A stretch of 64,000 bases of DNA from NCBI GenBank assembly GCA_028622995.1, contig JAJQJQ010000006.1:8122001-8186000 (forward strand). The letters run 5' to 3'. Within the stretch, counting starts at the first letter, position 1; each line of letters starts with the position of its first letter. Below are positions 10,383 through 22,339 of this stretch, one piece after another. The notes under the pieces were generated by a model. That model was not told where the DNA came from, made no database searches, and worked only from the letters and a program-made list of their open reading frames with translations. This DNA is from Panagrolaimus kolymaensis. Taxonomy: Eukaryota; Nematoda; Chromadorea; Rhabditida; Panagrolaimidae. The position numbers and the translations under genes are program-made.

Positions 10383-13024
10383 ATGATGAGTTATCGATCA
10401 AATAATCGTAATAAATACGGCGTTCGAAGAGATGCAAAACAAATCTCAAAAGAGCGAAAGGAAATCGTGGCAATCGATTCAGATATTTGTGGCCGAGTTG
10501 ATTTAGAAGATGATGATGTAAGTTAATATTTCTTCCCTCTTATATAATAAATCCCATGGAAATAGCTCGTATTAATAAAAAATATTAATAAAATATTGAT
10601 GTTTAGGCAGATCAACCTCGACAACAATCTCATCCCCGTCATTCCGCTGCAGTTATAATTCGAAATAACCTTAATCTTCGCCATAATAATCAACTTTTGG
10701 CTGGAGCGGCTGGAAAAAGAAATATTTTATGTACCATTGCAACCGTGAGAAATTCAGCATCATCCGGCTTGAAACATGTTTTACAATCAATTGAAAAATA
10801 TTTGGATGGTTTTCGTCCTATTGCCCCAAAGATAGTTGAAACCGATGTGGAATTTTATATTATGGACGACCAAGAAGCCGAAGCCATTAAATCCTTAAGC
10901 CGTCGTATTCCTGATAAAAGAAATCGAAATAATCGATTTATTATAAATACTCGTCGAGCTCCTGCTCCATGGAATATCCTTGATAAACAAATTCGTGATG
11001 TTATGATTTCCGTTGTTGCTAAACGTTTCAACCAAGCTGAAAATTCCCTTGATCTTAGTGATTTTAGTTCTGACAAAGGTAATGGCTTTTGTTGACATTT
11101 AGTTAGGTTAACATGTTATTGATTTTTCAGATTTTACTTCTAAAAAAATAATATGCAGTTTGTCACGAAATGAAATTATGGTTGCTATTTGCGATATCAT
11201 TGAAAAAGATTATAGTAATATTACTCAATTAAGTATGCGTGATAATCGTCTTCGCTCTCTCATCTTTTTATCATCTCTCATGTTTCGATGCAAAAATATC
11301 AAAGTTTTGGATTTATCAAGCAATGAAGTAAGCAACAGTCATGATTAAAAAGTTGCTAATTGTTGTTCCATTTTTAGTTAAAAAACATTGAAGATCTCGA
11401 CAGAATATCACTTTGGAACATTGAAAAGCTTCTTTTAGAAAACAATCCATTCTGTTTGAATTACACTGATGCAGAAACTTATACAAGGTGCAGTGATTGT
11501 TTTATAACTGATCATCATCTTTTTATCGAGCGTCCAAATTTGATTCATGTTACTTGAATAGCTTCGAACTATGTATTTCAAATGCATATAAAGCAAATTT
11601 CAAAGCTTTCAACAAACGGGCGTTCGTTGAGAGGTTTTTTGGTTGATTGTTTTATTTTTTTTTAAATTTGCTTTCAAAATTTGGTAAGTTTTCGGTAGAA
11701 AAATAATCTTTTTAGGGACGTCCATAAATATTTACCAACAGTCACTTATCTTGTAAGTTGTTTACATTTTACCCATTCTCTTTTGACTTAAAAATGGCGA
11801 GTCTAAAACTTTATTTTTGTCGGCTTTTTAGGATGGAATACATGTTGCCCCTTCTGCTGTGACCAATACTACTGATCATCGTTCAACACTTTTACCAAAA
11901 CCACGAGTAATATTTTTTTAAAATAAATTTATGGCTTTCATTAATTTTAATTATTTTTTTAGTTGAGCTACTGCGACAGTGAACCCGTTCGCAAAATAGT
12001 TGAAAAATTCTTACATGAATTTATCATTCTTTATGATAACCCTGAACCTGAAACAGCTCGAAAACAATTAATTGCTGCTTATCATGAAACAGCCGAATTT
12101 AGTTATTCAATAAATACTTTGGAAAATCATTCAAGTTCTCGTGGTGATATGTAAGTGGCGCTTGTGTGTATTTGTTTAAATTAACTTTCCAATTTATAGA
12201 GAAACTTATTCCGCATATATGCGAAGCTCACGTAACATAGTTTTTGAGGATCGATGGATTTCAAATCCCGATCGAGTCCGTTATAAGGGCGCTATGGATA
12301 TCGCTGTTCAACTTGCAAAGTTGCCATCAACCAAACATTTGGTTGAAAGTTTTCTCCTTGATATTGGCTTTTACATTGTAAGCTTGATTTTATTTTATTC
12401 CAATCCCTTTATTATGGCTTTATAGGATAATTTATGCGGATTTACATTGAGAGGACTTTTTATGGATGGGAATGAAGCTGACTCTCCTCGACCCCATTAC
12501 AAAATGTTTATGCGTAATTTTTTGGTTATGTCTACTGGCGAAGGGTATGTTTTATAACTCGATGGTAAAATTGATTCTCAATAATGACTCTTTAGAACAA
12601 TGGCAATCCTTTGCGATACCCTACAAATTTGCCCTATTACTATTACCGCTGCAGATGATTATCGAGCTATGTTAACTATGGCTGCCCTTGAAGCCAATAG
12701 TCTTCCAGGCCCATCAGGTCTTAACCAACCTTCTCATACAATTATTACTGGAAATGTTCCATCTATTGTTGTTACAGCTCCACCTCCAACTCCCCAACCT
12801 CTTGATGCAAATGCTAAACGACAAATAATTGAGCAATTTTCTGCTGAAACAAAGATGAATCTTGCTTATTCAGAGCGTTGCCTTGAAGATAATAATTTTG
12901 ATTTTGCTGTAAGTTTTTTATATATCTAATTGTCGTATGGATGTTAATCTAACTTTATTTTTAGGCGGCTGGACGACGTTTTATGGAAATTCGTGATAAT
13001 ATTCCAGCTGAAGCTTTCCAATAA
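10383..13024 (+). CDS. nxf-1: NXF/TAP-family mRNA export factor, copy B, full length
   Basis: Exons 10383-10517, 10607-11078, 11131-11327, 11378-11487, 11716-11752, 11832-11906, 11963-12150, 12200-12377, 12426-12544, 12596-12908 and 12965-13024 give about 627 aa. Domains: RRM-like (about 60-150), leucine-rich repeats (about 210-320), NTF2-like (about 345-530; partners p15/NXT in the family), a Pro-rich linker, and a C-terminal TAP-C/UBA-like domain (about 575-627, QIIEQFSAETKMN, CLEDNNFDFAAAGRRF). This is the complete NXF1 order, so it is the likelier housekeeping exporter. Exon 2 is continuous where copy A has an intron. Exons 3 and 4 and the intron between them are nearly identical to copy A. 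The gene name is an inference from domain completeness. Confidence 0.9.
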
Positions 13025-16000
13025 AAAAATATATATTATTTTTAACCTTTTTTTTTCTTCTTTATTTTATTTTGTGTCGTTCGATTGTTATTTTTGTGTC
13101 TTTTTTTGATTTGCCACTAGCACTTTTTCATGCAAACCATGGAAGAAAGCTCCTTCTTTTTCGTAGAATAATTGCTTCTTTTTTTCATTTTCTTATTTTT
13201 CACCAACAAAAATGTTTTCGCCTTTTTTACTCTTCAAGCATATAGGATTTTTTTCGAGTTTAAGATTTCAACCTTTTTTTAATGCCACTTTCACTTTATT
13301 ATGTCGGCGTCCATTACCGACAAGTTTTGTTAGAATTATCTCAATTGATTTCATTTTTATCCGAGATAATTTTTACTAACAACAACAACAGTGGCGTTTA
13401 ATAATATCAACAAAAATCTTTTTTCTCGAAAACAAATTTTCTGCATTGTTTTGTTAGAAGTATTTAAGGTTTGAATGTTTGAGTTGGTTGAATTTTAAGC
13501 AAAGTGAGAAAAAAAGCATAGTTAAAATTTATAAAAAAAAACTTTGATGTAAAAAAACAAACATCTTTTTTTTTCTATGCTTGCTTGAATGATTGCCCGT
13601 GACAAACATTGAATGTTTTTTCTTTCATAACTATTTTTTCTTCTTCTTTGTGAGTTTTTTTTTATGTTGCTTCTTCTGATAATTTGAATGTTTTTTTTTG
13701 ATTGTTAAGAATGTTATTTTCTTATGTCTGTTCGAAGAATGTTTATTATTATTGTATGCTTTTTTGAATGAAAAAAAAAATCAATATAAAAGTTTTAAAG
13801 AAATTTGAGTACACAAAAATATGATTGATTTTGAGGTAAATGAAAATATGAGAAAAAAGAAAAGAAAAAAAGATTAATCTTTGATCGATGTTTAATGAAA
13901 GCATCAGCAACAGCAGATAAACGATGCCGACTAAAAGATAATCAAAATAATAATAATAATAGAAAGAAAAAAAAGAAGTAAATGACTGACACTTTTGGGA
14001 ATGGGAAACACCATTCTTTCAAACTGATGGTGTGGCACTCAAGATTTTCTTTTCGTTGTTATTGTTTTTCACCAACTTTTTTTTTAAAAGGATCTTTGAA
14101 TTTTTTTTCTAATTTTCAAGAGGTTATAAGTTTATGTTTTTGAAACCCGTGGAAATTTCTCAGGTTTTGATTGTTCTGATTTTTAAAAATTGTTTTGATT
14201 ATTAGACTACAAACCCGTCATAATTTAACGAACTCAACCACAAAATACTTGAGTATCCTTCGTTGGATGGAAATTGAGTCATTAAATCAGTCATTTTTTG
14301 ATTTTCTTTGATCAATCTATAATGAGAGATTTTTCCTTATTTTAATTTCTACAAGAATTTGTTTTTATATGTTCAAAAAATTTTGAAACTCTCGTGACAG
14401 TATTTTTTTTGTATCGTGTTGATGCCTAAAAAAACAAAGTTAATCAGTTTCTCTCACTTGTGATGATATCTTTTATTGGAAAAGAATTTGATGCTTTTGA
14501 AGAACACGAGAAAATCATATGTTTGATCTTTAAATTTTTTTCCGCATGCTTATGTGTCTCTTTTAACCTCCGCGATTTCATTCATCATGTTTTTCTTAAA
14601 ATTTAATTTTTGATTCAAAGACTAAACAACAAAATTCTTCAACTTTTTTTTTGTTAATTTTATTTCTTTGTTTTTTTTAATTCCATCTCTTTCATAATTT
14701 TTGAGCCAATAATAATAATTATTAAAAATTAATTTTACGCTGTATAAGAAATCTTACAAAATTCAATATTTTTTGCAATTTTTTTTGAGAATTTTATTTA
14801 TTTTTATATTTTCATAATTATTACGTTTTGCTTCTTGCTGCTTGGATTACTAATTATTAGTTTAATTCATTTTTTTTTTGCTTAACTTTTTTTTCTGTAT
14901 GTCTTCAGCCAAGTTATTTTTGCAAATAAAAAGACTCCAGCTTTTTTTCTTTTTCTTATGTGTTTTGGATATCCATGAGGTCGATGGTTTTATTGAAAGC
15001 CTAGCATGCTTGAATTACAAAATAAACGATTCAAGAAAAAGAGAAAAACATGCAAAATCACAAATTTAACTCTTGAAACTTTTTATTATTGTTGGTACTT
15101 TCGTATAAAATTACAATTGAGCTTTGATGTCGGAAGAATTATAATTCTTTATTTAACAAAGAAAGTAGTCTGCTTTTAAACTTTTTTGAATCGACGATGA
15201 TGACGTTTTCAAGTGAATAATAAGCTTTTGGTTAAGTTTAAGATTTTGAGAGAGTGCGTACTTCCACATTGAAATTGCCCTAGATTCAAACTCTTAGAAG
15301 AAAAGCTTTACAATCAAGTTGAGTTAAAGGTTCTCTAATAACAGAATAAATTCCCTGATTTGTACTTGCATGGAAGTAAATTAAAGTATGATTCGATTTT
15401 GAACATATCTCGTCTGCTTTTTATTTTTTTAAGATACAACAATCACTATTTTGAAAAAAAAATCCAGGGATCGAACAACTCTAACTTCTTTCCGCAATTC
15501 TTTACCCACAGTAATCTATCAATTTTTGATAAGGTTCTCTTCCATTAATGATTACTACTACTATCCCCTCCATTTTTTAATGTATGTTATTCTTTGCCCT
15601 CCATTTATATGCATGAACATAAAAGATCATGTAGTTGAATTTTGATATTTGGACTCAAAAACGCAGCAATCACATTTTTAAATAAAAATAATTTCCTTTT
15701 ATTCACGAATGCATTTATTGATAGCTTTTTTTATTATGTATCTTTAATTTCTATAATATTATTTCCTTAAATTTTTTATTTCTGCAAAATTTATTGTGTT
15801 TAAAGATTTTTTATTTTTAGCTTCTTCTTTTTTTTTACTTTTTCACTAAACTACCGTATCATTCTTTCATTTGCACGTGTCTTGTTTATTTTTTCTTCTG
15901 CTTTCTAGCAAAACTTTATTTTTTTCTTTCTCTTTCAATGAATCCTACTTTTTTTGTTGTCTTTTATTTTTTATTTGGTAGTTTTGGCGATGTTTACTCT

Positions 16001-19000
16001 TCAGTGGAGCTATTACGTTTTTTTCATCATTCTTTTTAATCTTAACGACAAAGATTTTTTTTTTAAATTTTATTTGAAACAACAAAATTATTACTTCATA
16101 AATCTTTCTTTATATTTCTCTCGAAAAAACAATTCCTAAAAATAAAAATTAAATATTCTAAAAACGGATTTAAAATAAAATATGAAAGCCGTAGTAAATT
16201 TTTAATTTTTGTTGTTTCTCCTTTTTTGTTTAAGAAGAATCCTTGAAGGTTAATCTGAAGAAGCAACGCAAGCAAGCAAGCACATTCTCGCTGCTCGCTG
16301 TTCATTCACACTCACTAATCGAGTTTAAAACTGTAGTTTACGAAATATATTTATTTTAAAAAAATAATTTTTTTGCAAACAAAAATTGTTTACACTATAA
16401 AAATTTATTATTTATTTAATATTTTGTTCGTCGCATAAATTTGTGATTTACGAATTTTTTTCAATACTGTAGTGGAATGGAGAATGTAATATTTTTAGAG
16501 GCATGAGTTAGTTGGGCATTTTGACTTTTCTCTTGAGCGCTAAATTTTATTTTCTTTGTTATAATCTTTGAAGTAAATATGTAGTTTGTTTCGAAATATT
16601 CAACTGATTAATCGATGACAAAAAAAATAATATGCACGTGAGAATGAGTAAAAAAAAGGAGGAAGAGGAGGATGGCAAAATTATCAATACACTCACTGAT
16701 TGTTTCCGGGTAAAATAAAGCAAAAATAAAGTGAAAGTACAAAAACAAAACAAATGATAAAAATTTTTTTTTGAGAAAGTGTTTTTTATGATAGCTTTCT
16801 TCAATATTTTTCTTCTTCTTCACTTTTGATAACGTTGTTATGTCTCTTTTTCTATGCATAGAAAAATGTGATCAAACAAGAAAGGCTTTTTTTTACCTTT
16901 GATGAAGAAACATTAAACATCAAATTGCCCTTAATTATCTTAAAACAAAAAAGGTATTAAAGTGAAGTGTGAAAACACATAAAATTTTGATGTTTAATTT
17001 AAACTTTAAAAAAATGTGTACAAAGACGCTTGAGATGTTTTTTGTATGAAATTTCCGGTTTATTTTGCACTGAATTTCTCTATCGAGATGATGGCAGCTT
17101 TTTTTTTTATGATTTCATTCATCATTTGATATTTCTGCTGCTTGGCATCTCCAAAATAAAAATTCAAATTTTTCGTAAATCTTTAATATCCGGGCAGAAA
17201 AAAAAGAAGAGATTGAAGCTTCAAATAAAAAAGAGAGCAAAATTTTGTGAAAACACATTTTTAGTTGTTTCTGCAAATAATTTTATTTTGCAAAGTGAAA
17301 ATGAAAAACTAATATTTATCTAAAATTTTTTGTAAAAAAGCTGGCGACTTTTTTAAAGCTGATTTGTTGGTTCATTCTTAAAACTAAGAACAAGTTTGTT
17401 TTCTATGAACAAAAATCTGTCTATTTTAAGAGGAAATAAAGAAGAGTCGCGAATGAAAATTGTAAAGTTTCTTTTTGTAAAAATCAAAAATTTTTATGAA
17501 TCAAAAAAACTATACAAAAAATTAAAATACATACTCTCAAACCCATTTATTTATTGTTGCTAACTTTTAGCATACTCTACCGTAATTTTTAAGCAGCTTG
17601 ATGCAATCTTTTTTTAAGTTTTCCAAAAAAAATCTAAAAATTATAAGCATTTTTCAAGTTTGATAAAATAAAAACAAGCAGCTATCAGAGAATTAAAGCC
17701 ATGAATGAAAAAATTAAAACAAAACATATTTATGGTTGTTGATAATCCATCATATTTCTGAGGAAACACTTTTGTTTTTTAAAATATTTTTTATCCCACT
17801 AAATAAATTGAATGCGTCACTTTTTAAAATTTTATGTATATGTGTTTGTATTGGATCTTTTTGAACTCTGTAGTAGCTGCCAACATTTTTTTTTCTTTCG
17901 ATGTGTTTGTTCTAAAAAATAACTTCCACAGTATTAATGTTTCTTTGTTACAAGGATTACATTTGAAACCTGTTAAAACGAATTAATTATAAATTTAAAT
18001 TGACTTTCACCCACCGCCGCCGAGAGAACTCTTCTCTTTAAAGTTGTGGGGCTTTTTTAAAAGTTTAAACTAAATTAAAAATAATAAAAATTGAAACCAT
18101 AAAATAATTTAATTTTTTTCGTAATTATTTTTTTTAAAGTTTTTAAAATTAAATTCTTAAAATTTAATTTTTCTTAAACATATTTGTTTATTTATTATTG
18201 AAACATCTTTGAACTTTTGTGGCACAGAAGTGAGAAAGCAAAAGCGACGTTTTGTGTTTAATCTTCTTTTTTCTAATTTTTTGACATCAAAAATGCACAA
18301 ACTTTCTATTTTTATTTTTTATTTTTCGATAATAATGAGGCGAAGAAGCCTTGGTTGGAATTTTTACTAATTTAAAAAAATTTAAATAAGCAAGCGAAAA
18401 AAATGAAGTGAAAGTGTGTTGTCTAAAACAGTTAACTACAATAATCTAAATTTAACATTTTTTTAAAATAAATTTTTATCTTCTTTTTTTCTCAAAATTA
18501 ATCCAATATATGCTTCGAAGATTAAATTTATATATGTATTTACATTCACACTTATATCCTCGATGGCTTGCTTCTTCTTTGACGACGACGTCGACCACAA
18601 CATTGGTAAAGGCTTCGAAGACAACAACAAATATGACACCGACAATGATGCGCTTAGCGAGATACGGTACCTTAAAATTAAGTAAGCAAAAAATAGAAAC
18701 CAAAAAAATGTAAACAAATTTGCAATATATATTTTTAAATGTCAAATTTTTAGTTTTTATTTATGAGAATTTTGCAAATTTTTTTATGTCATTCAAAATG
18801 TGAGAAAAATTATTTTAAGGTTTCATTGTTTAGAAAATAAAAAAATTTTTGAAACAAAAAAGTTTTCGAAACAAAATTTTTTTCGAGGAAGTATACTAGA
18901 CCCATAAACTTTTTGGTTGAAGCTTTCTAACTTTTTCTTTTGTGTGGATGGAAAAACGCCTTGGTGGTCGCAGCATTTTTTAATAAGAAATAATAAGTAA

Positions 19001-20292
19001 GTAAGTAAGTGAATGAGTGCAAATTATATGGGAAAAACAAAAAAGTAAATATGAATGATGACGAATTTTATTTGAAGTTTGCTGCATGAGTTTTGGAACC
19101 TTTTATTTTTTTATTAAATGCCTTTGTTTTAAAAATATGCCATCAAGAAAATGAATTTAGTTTCTTTGTCTAGTTTTTGTTAAAAAAATATTTTGTACTC
19201 TCAGAACATTCTGTTATGGTAGTTCTGAATCTTGTTTTTGCATTTTCTTTTGGTTGTTGGCAAAATAATAAAAAGTCTAAGTGTTCAGTTTACGAAAGAG
19301 ACGCTTCCCAAATTTTTAGTACTTTCTCTAAAGCATGATCTATACACTCCCATATTTATTTTCCCTTTCTTCGATTCTATCTTTGTTTGATAATTTAAAA
19401 GTGCAAACAAGAAATTGATTTCCTCAAACAAACAAAAAATCTATCAATAATTCTCTTTCTTTTGTGTAAATTTTAATATTAACAAAATAATCAAATTTTA
19501 TCACATTTCTCTTTTGACAAAAAAGGTCTAAAAGGTGCAGCAGCAACTCTTTTTTGTTCTCTTTTTGTGCTCTTTTTAAAATATCATTAAAAATTTAAGA
19601 AATTATATTTCTTGGTATCATATTTTTTTTTGGCCAACACACATTTATTTTATTAATGTTTTATATTGTTCTTAAAAATTTATATGAAAACCATTGAAAG
19701 ATTCACCAATTCAAAATATTATTTGATTCTCGGTTGCTTCAGATTAACGCTTTCAACTCTATCGTCTGTTTTTTAATATATCTTCGTCGTCCTTATTCTC
19801 TAAAATTTGATGTTGCAAGCAAAAAACAGTTTGGGTTTGTATCCAATTTTTTGTTTTGTTTTATGTAATAAGCAACAAAAATTAAACTACGAAAGTTTGC
19901 GGATGGACTTTTTGGTAGTTGTAGGTTTATTTTTATATGGGGGCTTTATTTTTAAATTAGGGAAAATGTATGTTTACTTATCCATTAAGTATATAATCAT
20001 CATAAAAAATAATGGCTACTACTAATGTTTTTTTAATTTTGTATGAGTAAAAAAAATAATAGCGTAAAAGAACATTTGAAAGTTCAAATCCATTATGAAT
20101 TAATTATACAGTAATTTGGACTTTTTTTTGTTGGACCATAATTTTTAAAAAGGTAGGCACAACATAAAGAAAGGTAGCATTTGTCGGTTGCAATTGCAAA
20201 AATTTTGATATTTAAAAAAAACTATAATTTATTTTTTGATTTTCTTTGTTCTGTAAAACTTTTTTTGTAAAAAAAATTTAAACAAAAATGGT
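13025..20292. other. Gene-poor AT-rich desert, first part
   Basis: About 7.3 kb of homopolymer-rich sequence. ORFs here are short and biased to Phe, Lys, Asn and Ile, as expected from poly-T and poly-A. No domain was recognised on either strand apart from the candidate exon at 18563. Small GC-richer islands occur near 16260-16310, 18005-18050 and 18560-18680. The first few hundred bases probably hold the 3' UTR of NXF copy B. Confidence 0.5.
18563..18681 (+). CDS. Candidate orphan first exon in the desert
   Basis: An ATG at 18563 opens a 39-codon frame rich in C-ending codons, unlike the surrounding poly-A/T. It runs MACFFFDDDVDHN to LSEIRYLKIK and ends in AA followed by GTAAGC, a good donor. 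The local GC content is clearly higher than the flanks. The minus strand is also open here, so direction is not settled. No partner exon was found. It could be a first exon of a gene with large introns, a decayed exon, or a conserved non-coding block. Confidence 0.22.
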
Positions 20293-20300
20293 CTTTGTTG

Positions 20301-20537
20301 CAGGCCTCTTCCTTCGGCCCGTCCAGCCCGGCCCGGCCCGGCCGACTTTTGAACGGGCCAGGCCGGGCCGAGGCCGACCATTTTCTAAAAAAAGAAAAAA
20401 AATCAAAGGGAATACCAAGGCAAAAAAAAATTGACGGGCCGGGCCTAAACCAAAAGGGCCGCAGGCCGGGCCGGGCCGAAATCAAGACGGGCCGGGCCGG
20501 GCCAGGCCGGCAAAACCCGGCCCGTGGAAGAGGCCTG
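20301..20537. mobile_element. GC-rich non-autonomous hAT-like element (MITE), 237 bp
   Basis: The terminal inverted repeat is CAGGCCTCTTCC at 20301-20312 and GGAAGAGGCCTG at 20526-20537. It is flanked by an exact 8-bp duplication, CTTTGTTG, at 20293-20300 and 20538-20545. An 8-bp duplication and CAGG termini fit the hAT superfamily. The interior is built of GGCCGGGCC-type blocks and is strikingly GC-rich against the AT-rich surroundings. It encodes nothing plausible. Confidence 0.85.
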
Positions 20538-20545
20538 CTTTGTTG

Positions 20546-21450
20546 CTAAAAATTAAAAAAATTGCTATTTTCTTTTCGAAAGCTTTGATTATCATTAAAA
20601 AATAAATATAAATAATTATTGTCCCCTTTTAATTTGTTAAATCTCAAAAACACAAATTTATTTGAAGGTGTAAAAAAGTATACCTTTTTTTAAAATCAAT
20701 TATTAAAACCATACACCGCCATCAAATACATACATATTCATAAAATATATATATGTAATTAAATTTAATACTAATTTTATTTTTAAAAAAACATTTATTA
20801 ATTTTTCCTTTGAACCCCCATAAATTTTTTGCCATGGCTGAAGACGGAAGTATAAACTAAAACAAAGTTTCAAAATAATTTAATTTATAAAAAGAACTTT
20901 CATCAAATTATTATTTTTTTATTTCTCCCTTCCCTTAATTTTTCTTGTTTATTTACAAAAAAAAAATTTCTTCTTTTCGAAACCCAGCAGCAAAAAAAAA
21001 AGAAATAAATAGCTATACAAAAAAATTTGAACCGTTAAAAATTAAACTCAGCTTTATTGGAAGATAACAAATTTTTTTTGTTGCGAATCTTCTAACTAAT
21101 AAGCTTTTCTTTCATTGTTGGTGGTTGAATCACCAAAAGATAGAATTTGTAGACAAAAAAAAACAAGACAAAATAAAAAAGAAAAAAATGCGACACGATT
21201 CAACAAACAAAAAAATATTTTTTGGAGGATTTTTTTTTTGGTTTTTGAAATCGGTAAAGTTTTTGAACCTCTGAGCAATCCTCTCTCTTTCTTTATGGTA
21301 AACATGCGCCAGGTAAAAAAATAATACACAGCTTTTTTCTTCATTTATTTTGTATGATCAAAAATCTTTAGAAATTAGAATTCAAAAAAATAAAAATAAA
21401 TTTAAGGCATGAGAATACTTTTTAATGAAATACGTGATTGATAAAATACA
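20546..21450. other. Desert between the two hAT-like elements
   Basis: AT-rich, homopolymer-rich, with no gene, RNA or repeat of note. Confidence 0.5.
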
Positions 21451-21458
21451 GTTCCGAT

Positions 21459-22331
21459 CAGGGCTTTGCGATATATCGAATATCGATATCGAATATCGAA
21501 ATATCGGTGCTTTTTTTAGATATCGAATATCGAATATCGATATCGGAAAAATAAATTTTAATATCGAATATCGAATATCGATATCGAGTTTTTGTCGATA
21601 TATCGGACAAAATCGATATTTTCATTTGATTATTTTCCGAAAAAACTTAAGCATTTTTTGTTCATTTTTTAGCTCTGAATATTTATTTTCACTTAGTTTT
21701 TTACAGCAAACTAAAGCAAAGAAGCAACTATTTGAGTTTAAAGTGAAGAATTGCCTCCAAAGCAAATGGGTAAAAGTTGGTTTCGAATATTGGTTCAAAA
21801 TGAATAAAATTTTCGCAATAAAAAAGAATGCAAATGTTTTACTAAAAGATTCTTTTTCTTTTTTTAAGAACTTTGCCATAAAGAATTTCCAAAAGAGCGA
21901 TTACAATCAAAATTACTAGGAATAAAAAAAATTGATTGATAATAAGATTACCTTCAATTTTGCTAGCTTCTAAGCCATTTATTTCTTTGAATTTTTGGTT
22001 TTGTCTTTTTGCGTAAAAAGACTTAAAAAATTTCAAGAGAATTAAAACTTTCTATTAAAAAAAATCTATTATAACCCCTTACTTAACCGTTAAAAACAAA
22101 ACCAAAAAAAAAATTTTAAACCCAGACTTGATAATAATTAAAAAGTATCGAATATCGATATCGAATATCGAAATATCGGGCATTTTTTAGATATCGAAAT
22201 ATCGAATATCGATATCGAAGAAAAAAAATTAGATATCGAATATCGAATATCGATATCGGGAAAAAATTTTATAATATCGAATATCGAATATCGATATCGG
22301 GACTTACAAATATCGATATCGCAAAGCCCTG
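21459..22331. mobile_element. Non-autonomous hAT-like element, 873 bp, with ATCGATATCG subterminal arrays
   Basis: The ends are CAGGGCTTTGCGATAT (21459-21474) and its exact reverse complement at 22316-22331. An exact 8-bp duplication, GTTCCGAT, flanks it at 21451-21458 and 22332-22339. Both subterminal regions carry dense arrays of TATCGAATATCGATATCG-type repeats (about 21475-21615 and 22145-22320). The middle (about 21620-22130) is plain AT-rich sequence without transposase motifs. An open frame over the left part is an accident of the repeats. The clean duplication suggests a fairly recent insertion. Confidence 0.88.
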
Positions 22332-22339
22332 GTTCCGAT

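Noticed and set aside
16559..16859. Two minus-strand frames of about 80 codons
   Set aside because: Phe/Ile/Leu-rich products of poly-A/T sequence with no splice context or motif.
20222..20549. Gly/Pro/Arg-rich frames on both strands
   Set aside because: Translation of GGCCGGGCC repeats inside the GC-rich MITE.
21425..21919. 164-codon plus-strand frame
   Set aside because: It starts outside the hAT-like element, runs through its ATCGAT repeats and has no transposase motif.
21475..22320. Regularly spaced short repeats that could suggest a CRISPR-like array
   Set aside because: They are subterminal repeats of a transposon with a target-site duplication, in a eukaryotic genome.
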